From the NCBI GenBank assembly GCA_964575605.1, contig CAZNRN010000008.1, positions 62,001-126,000 on the forward strand: a DNA stretch of 64,000 nucleotides. The letters are read 5' to 3'. The DNA comes from JAPWJZ01 sp964575605. GTDB lineage: Bacteria; Pseudomonadota; Alphaproteobacteria; Micavibrionales; UBA2020. The notes beneath the pieces were generated by a model. The model saw only the letters and a program-made list of their open reading frames with translations, was not told the origin of the DNA and did no database searches. Below, one piece after another: positions 60,720-64,000 of the stretch (the stretch's first letter is position 1; each line of letters begins with the position of its first letter). Position numbers and translations under genes: made by a program.

Positions 60720-61316
60720 ATGGACCTGAAAATCCCCGCCATGTTGGTGGCGTTGTGCGTTTTCGTGTCATCCACCGCCTTCGCAGCGCCCGAGGCGCGC
60801 GACCCCGACGGTTACACATGGAAAGGCAGCACCGCCACCAGCCTGCCCGCCTACCGCGGCGCGTTCTTTGACGAGGACGATGTGACGCTCTTGGAAAAGC
60901 TGGGACCCGAAGCGCAGGACAAATGGATCGAAGAGGTCTATGGCCAGGAAAAATCCATGAGCCCAGCGCAGCGCAAGAAAATCTACGACGCCAAGCGCCG
61001 CGCCTATAACAAGCTGACGCCCGAGCAGCAGGCCGCGCTGCTGGCGCGCGTCGAAAAGCTGAGGGCATCGATCATGGCGCGCAAGCAGGGCGAACGCGAC
61101 GCCAAGCTGGCCGCGGCCAAGCTGCGGATGGCGGAAACCGAGCGCACCTATTACGCCAGCCTGGAAACTTCCGAGCGCAAGGTGCTGCTGCGCTACAAGG
61201 AGCTGCTGAAACAGGGCATGGAGCAAAAGGCGGCGCTGGCCGAAGTCATCAAGGAAGCCTCCGCCGGCAGCCCGTCCATCACCCGCCAGGGCGGCGGTTC
61301 GAAGAAGCCGTACTGA
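60720..61316 (+). CDS. Exported coiled-coil protein, 198 aa
   Basis: The protein starts with a signal peptide (KIPAMLVALCVFVSSTAFAAP). The mature part begins with a short region (YTWKGSTATSLPAYRGAFF) and becomes a long Lys/Arg/Ala/Glu-rich coiled coil (RKKIYDAKRRAYNKLTPEQQAALLARVEKLRASI). The KLTPEQQAALLARVEKL segment recalls helical periplasmic stress proteins of the CpxP/Spy type, but I cannot assign a family. ATG 60720 is preceded by AAGGGA; the longer upstream frame (to 60447) is not used. It is divergent from the ECF sigma gene. Confidence 0.75.
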   Translation: MDLKIPAMLVALCVFVSSTAFAAPEARDPDGYTWKGSTATSLPAYRGAFFDEDDVTLLEKLGPEAQDKWIEEVYGQEKSMSPAQRKKIYDAKRRAYNKLTPEQQAALLARVEKLRASIMARKQGERDAKLAAAKLRMAETERTYYASLETSERKVLLRYKELLKQGMEQKAALAEVIKEASAGSPSITRQGGGSKKPY

Positions 61317-61366
61317 TAAAAAACCATCTTTAACGGCCGTTCACGCCCGTCTATACTGGCGGCACC

Positions 61367-62140
61367 ATGGCGCGCAAAAGCATCAGGCATAGCTTCGACA
61401 ACGGCCGCGGGCAAAAACTTGCCGCGATGATCGACATGCCCGAAAACGACGAGCCCCTGTTCTGGGGCGTCTTCGCCCCCTGCTTCACCTGCCCGAAAGA
61501 GAGCCACGGCGCGCACAAGGTCTGCCGCGCGCTGGCCGAAGACGGCGCGGCCATGATGCGGTTTGACATCACAGGCATCGGCGAGAGCGAGGGACGGTTT
61601 TCCGAGACCAATTTCACCACCCGCGTCGCCGATATCGTCGCGGCCTGCGCGGAAGTCGCCAAAAGCTTCGCGCCGCCCAAGCTGCTGGTCGGCCACAGCA
61701 TCAGCGGCACCGCCTCCATACCCGCCGCGATGAAGGTGCCGTCACTGCAGGCGGTCGCCACGCTGGGTTCCCCCCGCGACCCTTCGTACGTGATGGAGAA
61801 ATTCAAGCGCCAGAACAACCTGACCTATAACGGCGACAACGTCGAGCTGATGGTGATCGGCCACAAGGTGACGTTCAGGAAAAGCTTCATCGACGACATG
61901 ATGTCGCAGGACGTGCCGGGCGATACCGCGAAGCTGGACAAGAAACTATTCGTCTTCCACGCGCCGCACGACAGCATCGTCAGCTACGCCAATGCCGAGG
62001 AAATCGTCAAACGCGCGACCGGCGACGCCGAGCTGGTGACGCTGGACGACCAGGCCACGCACCTGTTCGACAACCGGCGCGAGGATGCGGTTTTCGTGGC
62101 GGAAACCCTGATGCAGTGGTTCCGCACGCACCTGCGCTAG
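61367..62140 (+). CDS. Alpha/beta hydrolase
   Basis: The 257-residue protein has the alpha/beta hydrolase fold. The nucleophile elbow LLVGHSISGTASIPAAM holds the Ser, an FHAPHDSIVSYANAEEIV segment carries the Asp, and QATHLFDNR the His. WGVFAPCFTCPKESHGAHKVCRALAEDGAAMMRFD and the early GQKLAAMIDMP are close to the hydrolase half of OsmC-fused proteins, but no OsmC domain follows here. No signal peptide is present. The substrate is unknown. It is convergent with the metallopeptidase-like gene, 1 bp apart. Confidence 0.85.
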   Translation: MARKSIRHSFDNGRGQKLAAMIDMPENDEPLFWGVFAPCFTCPKESHGAHKVCRALAEDGAAMMRFDITGIGESEGRFSETNFTTRVADIVAACAEVAKSFAPPKLLVGHSISGTASIPAAMKVPSLQAVATLGSPRDPSYVMEKFKRQNNLTYNGDNVELMVIGHKVTFRKSFIDDMMSQDVPGDTAKLDKKLFVFHAPHDSIVSYANAEEIVKRATGDAELVTLDDQATHLFDNRREDAVFVAETLMQWFRTHLR

Positions 62141-62141
62141 A

Positions 62142-63362
62142 TCAGAACCCCGGGCCTTTCGGCTTCTTCACTTTCGGCAATTTATTATCGCCGGAGGGTT
62201 TGTTGTCGTTCACGCCGCTTTGCGCGTCGATGATGGCGTCGCGGAAGGCGCGCTTGAGGCCGCCCATGACGGGTTCGGTTTTCGGCTCCTCGCGCGTGTT
62301 CATTTCGGTGATGTTCGCGGTGAGCAGTTTCAGCGCGGCCTCGCCGCGTTCCTGCGGCAGGCCGGCGGGTATGAAAGTTTCGATCGTCGACATATAGCGG
62401 CGGCACACTTCCAGCACGCCGGGGCTGTTGGTTTCAGCGCCCAGTTCGGCCACCTGCTCGAGGTATTTCATCACGCGCTCGCCGTCGCCGGTTTTGTTCT
62501 TCGAGGCCAGCGCCGTCGAAATCACGATGGACTTGAAGGCCTCGCCCATGTTGTGCTCCGCATCTGCCGACAAATGGCAGCGTTTGGCGATTTCGACCGA
62601 CAGATCGCGCGCCTGCTGCGGCGTCAGGTCGGCCAGCTTGCCCTGCCTGTTCAGCTCGATCACTTCGTCGACCGCGCGCGTCGTCCAGTGCACCACGTCG
62701 CCCTTCTGCACGGCGTTGATATTGCGCAGCTCGGCCACGTATTCGGGGAAGGTGCTGTCGGCGCCATACCTTTGATAATGGCGGATCATCGCATAGGCAT
62801 CGGCCTCGCATTCCGCGCGGTTGCCGAGGCTCGACACTTTCATCGCCTGCTTGTCGGTGTTCAGCTGCGTCACCGCGTGCCCCAGTTCATGGTCGAGCAC
62901 GTAGCGGTGCCACATTTCGGTGTTGTTGTATTTGTCGTCCATCACGGGGAAATTCGCGTTCGGCACGGGGTCGTTCGAGACGAAAATCGATTTCATCAGT
63001 TTCGCCGAAAATTCGTCGCCCGCGGGGATGACGATGCGCGCGAAAATCTTGCTGTCGGGCTTGTTGTTCATCATGCTTTCGCCGATGTTGACCGAGCAGG
63101 GCAGCTTGCCTTCGAACATGCCCATGGCCATCGACTTGGCGAAGGGCAGTTTCGCCGCCGGGTTTTCGGCCTTCACGGCGTCGAGCGCGGGGGCGATATC
63201 GGCCACGGCTTCCTTGCCCGTCGCGAATTTCTGGTGGTTTAAAATGAATACGTCTTTTTTATGCTCGGGGAAGTCGCGATAAAATTCCTTGATCGCTTCG
63301 GCGAGGTCCAGCGACTTGCCGCCCGCTTCATCTTCCGCATCGCGCTTGAGGACGATTTTCAT
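62142..63362 (-). CDS. Predicted zinc metallopeptidase (HExxH), family unknown
   Basis: The 406-residue protein contains HELGH (158-162) in a YVLDHELGHAVTQL helix. About 22 residues later comes NRAECEADAYAM, where Glu184 or Glu186 could be the third zinc ligand as in gluzincins. The N-terminal 140 residues and the helical C-terminal half (VDEVIELNRQGKLADLTPQQ) are not recognised. A basic Pro/Lys-rich tail ends in KVKKPKGPGF. There is no signal peptide. ATG at 63362 is chosen because MKIVLKRD begins the domain; an upstream extension to 63569 looks non-coding. The 287-bp gap to the next divergent gene holds only short hairpins (63511-63525). Confidence 0.75.
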   Translation of the reverse strand: MKIVLKRDAEDEAGGKSLDLAEAIKEFYRDFPEHKKDVFILNHQKFATGKEAVADIAPALDAVKAENPAAKLPFAKSMAMGMFEGKLPCSVNIGESMMNNKPDSKIFARIVIPAGDEFSAKLMKSIFVSNDPVPNANFPVMDDKYNNTEMWHRYVLDHELGHAVTQLNTDKQAMKVSSLGNRAECEADAYAMIRHYQRYGADSTFPEYVAELRNINAVQKGDVVHWTTRAVDEVIELNRQGKLADLTPQQARDLSVEIAKRCHLSADAEHNMGEAFKSIVISTALASKNKTGDGERVMKYLEQVAELGAETNSPGVLEVCRRYMSTIETFIPAGLPQERGEAALKLLTANITEMNTREEPKTEPVMGGLKRAFRDAIIDAQSGVNDNKPSGDNKLPKVKKPKGPGF

Positions 63363-63649
63363 CTTCCGATTCTCCGTTTGAATGTGTGGGTGCGGTGAGT
63401 TTAGGGAAAAGGCGGCGCGCTGTATACCGGCAATAATTTTTACATAATCGCATCGGATGCGGGAAGAAGTTCTTCGTTTAGCGCTGACAATCGCGCTAGG
63501 ATAACCCCAAGGCGCGGCCCGCGCCTCCCCCCTCCGACGGGGAAGCATTTTTCGTGCGGGGCATATCAAGGTTCATCGAACAACTGTTCGGGCGACAAGG
63601 CATAAGGAGGGATTGCGGCGTAAGCCCGTTTAACAGGAGTTCTGAAGCC

Positions 63650-64000
63650 ATGACACTTTCCGCACCCGTCCATCACCTGAAACGCAAGGCAAAGCAAATC
63701 GCACGCGACAGCGGCATTCCGCTGCATGCCGCGCTCGACCGCATCGCGTCCGAAGAAGGCTATGGAGGCTGGAGCCTGCTGGCCGCCACAGCCGCCGAAG
63801 CAAAACCCGCATCGAAATTCTACGCGCGGCTGCAGCCGGGCGACATGGTGCTGGTCGGCGCGCGCCCCGGGCAGGGAAAAACGCGCTTCAGCCTCGAGCT
63901 GGCCGTGGAGGCAATGAAGGCGCAGCAACGCGCTTTCTTCTTCACGCTGGAATATACGGCAAAGGATATCGCGGCGCTGTTCGGCGCCATCGGCGAAACA
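63650..64000 (+). CDS. P-loop ATPase, DnaB/RecA-like fold, cut by the window edge
   Basis: Only 117 residues are visible. An N-terminal helical part (HHLKRKAKQIARDSGIPLHAALDRIASEEGYGGWSLLAATAA) is followed by a RecA-type core. The Walker A is LVGARPGQGKTRFSLELAVEAM and the next strand is RAFFFTLEYTAKDIAALF, as in DnaB-like helicase domains. The N-terminal part recalls the short helical domain found on some toxin-like or phage ATPases, but this is not certain. CAGGAGT is located 11 bp before ATG 63650. The rest of the gene lies outside the window. Confidence 0.6.
   Translation, partial: MTLSAPVHHLKRKAKQIARDSGIPLHAALDRIASEEGYGGWSLLAATAAEAKPASKFYARLQPGDMVLVGARPGQGKTRFSLELAVEAMKAQQRAFFFTLEYTAKDIAALFGAIGET

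Noticed and set aside
63511..63525. GGCGCGGCCCGCGCC palindrome before the last gene
   Set aside because: It is very short with a one-base loop and is likely to occur by chance in GC-rich DNA.

Overview
The window is GC-rich with dense, overlapping gene packing. The ECF sigma/anti-sigma pair, MntP behind a yybP-ykoY-type manganese riboswitch, RimO, MscL and a chemoreceptor suggest a Gram-negative alphaproteobacterium. A deep Micavibrio/Rhodospirillales-like lineage is possible but unproven. No tRNA, rRNA, CRISPR array or insertion sequence was seen.

Layout. (1) 1-6.7 kb: a truncated membrane protein, guaA, two AT-rich orphan genes, guaB and riboswitch-mntP. (2) 6.75-18.5 kb, minus strand: nine purine genes read as purF-purE-purC-purD-purN-purL-purQ-purH-purM, mostly overlapping. 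PurL carries an N-terminal PurS region, PurE has an unusual C-terminal extension, and purK, purB and purA are absent here. (3) 19.3-27.2 kb: a pyridine-nucleotide salvage locus. The minus strand carries nicotinate phosphoribosyltransferase, an enlarged nicotinamidase, and one 1178-residue ORF joining an NMNAT-like domain to glutamine-dependent NAD synthetase. A divergent PRPP synthetase-like gene lies opposite. PRPP links this locus to the purine cluster. (4) 27.2-32.6 kb: a YiiX-type papain-fold protein, an HD/PDE-like protein, an MFS exporter and glgX.

(5) 32.7-41.6 kb: the most unusual region, a tightly coupled six-gene operon. It encodes a zinc dehydrogenase, a glutamine-dependent asparagine-synthetase-like enzyme, a methyltransferase, a 2OG-Fe(II) oxygenase, an NRPS-like adenylation/carrier/reductase protein fused to a NadR-type kinase domain, and a NadR-like protein. 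It looks like a small biosynthetic cluster connecting NRPS-like carboxylate reduction with nicotinamide nucleotide chemistry. Three 22-bp-spaced direct repeats sit at its promoter.

(6) 41.6-54.3 kb: a membrane-anchored EndoU-like nuclease, a lysine 2,3-aminomutase-family radical-SAM enzyme, a pair of small paralogues plus an acetyltransferase, rimO, three ankyrin proteins, a coiled-coil exported protein, a dienelactone hydrolase, four related orphan proteins, a chemoreceptor and mscL. (7) 54.4-64 kb: a 1161-residue orphan protein, two small lipoproteins, an inverted pair of 53-bp palindromic repeats, an ECF sigma/anti-sigma/CpxP-like operon, an exported coiled-coil protein, an alpha/beta hydrolase, a zinc-metallopeptidase-like protein and the start of a P-loop ATPase cut by the window edge.

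All functions are inferred from sequence motifs and context. No database search was possible.
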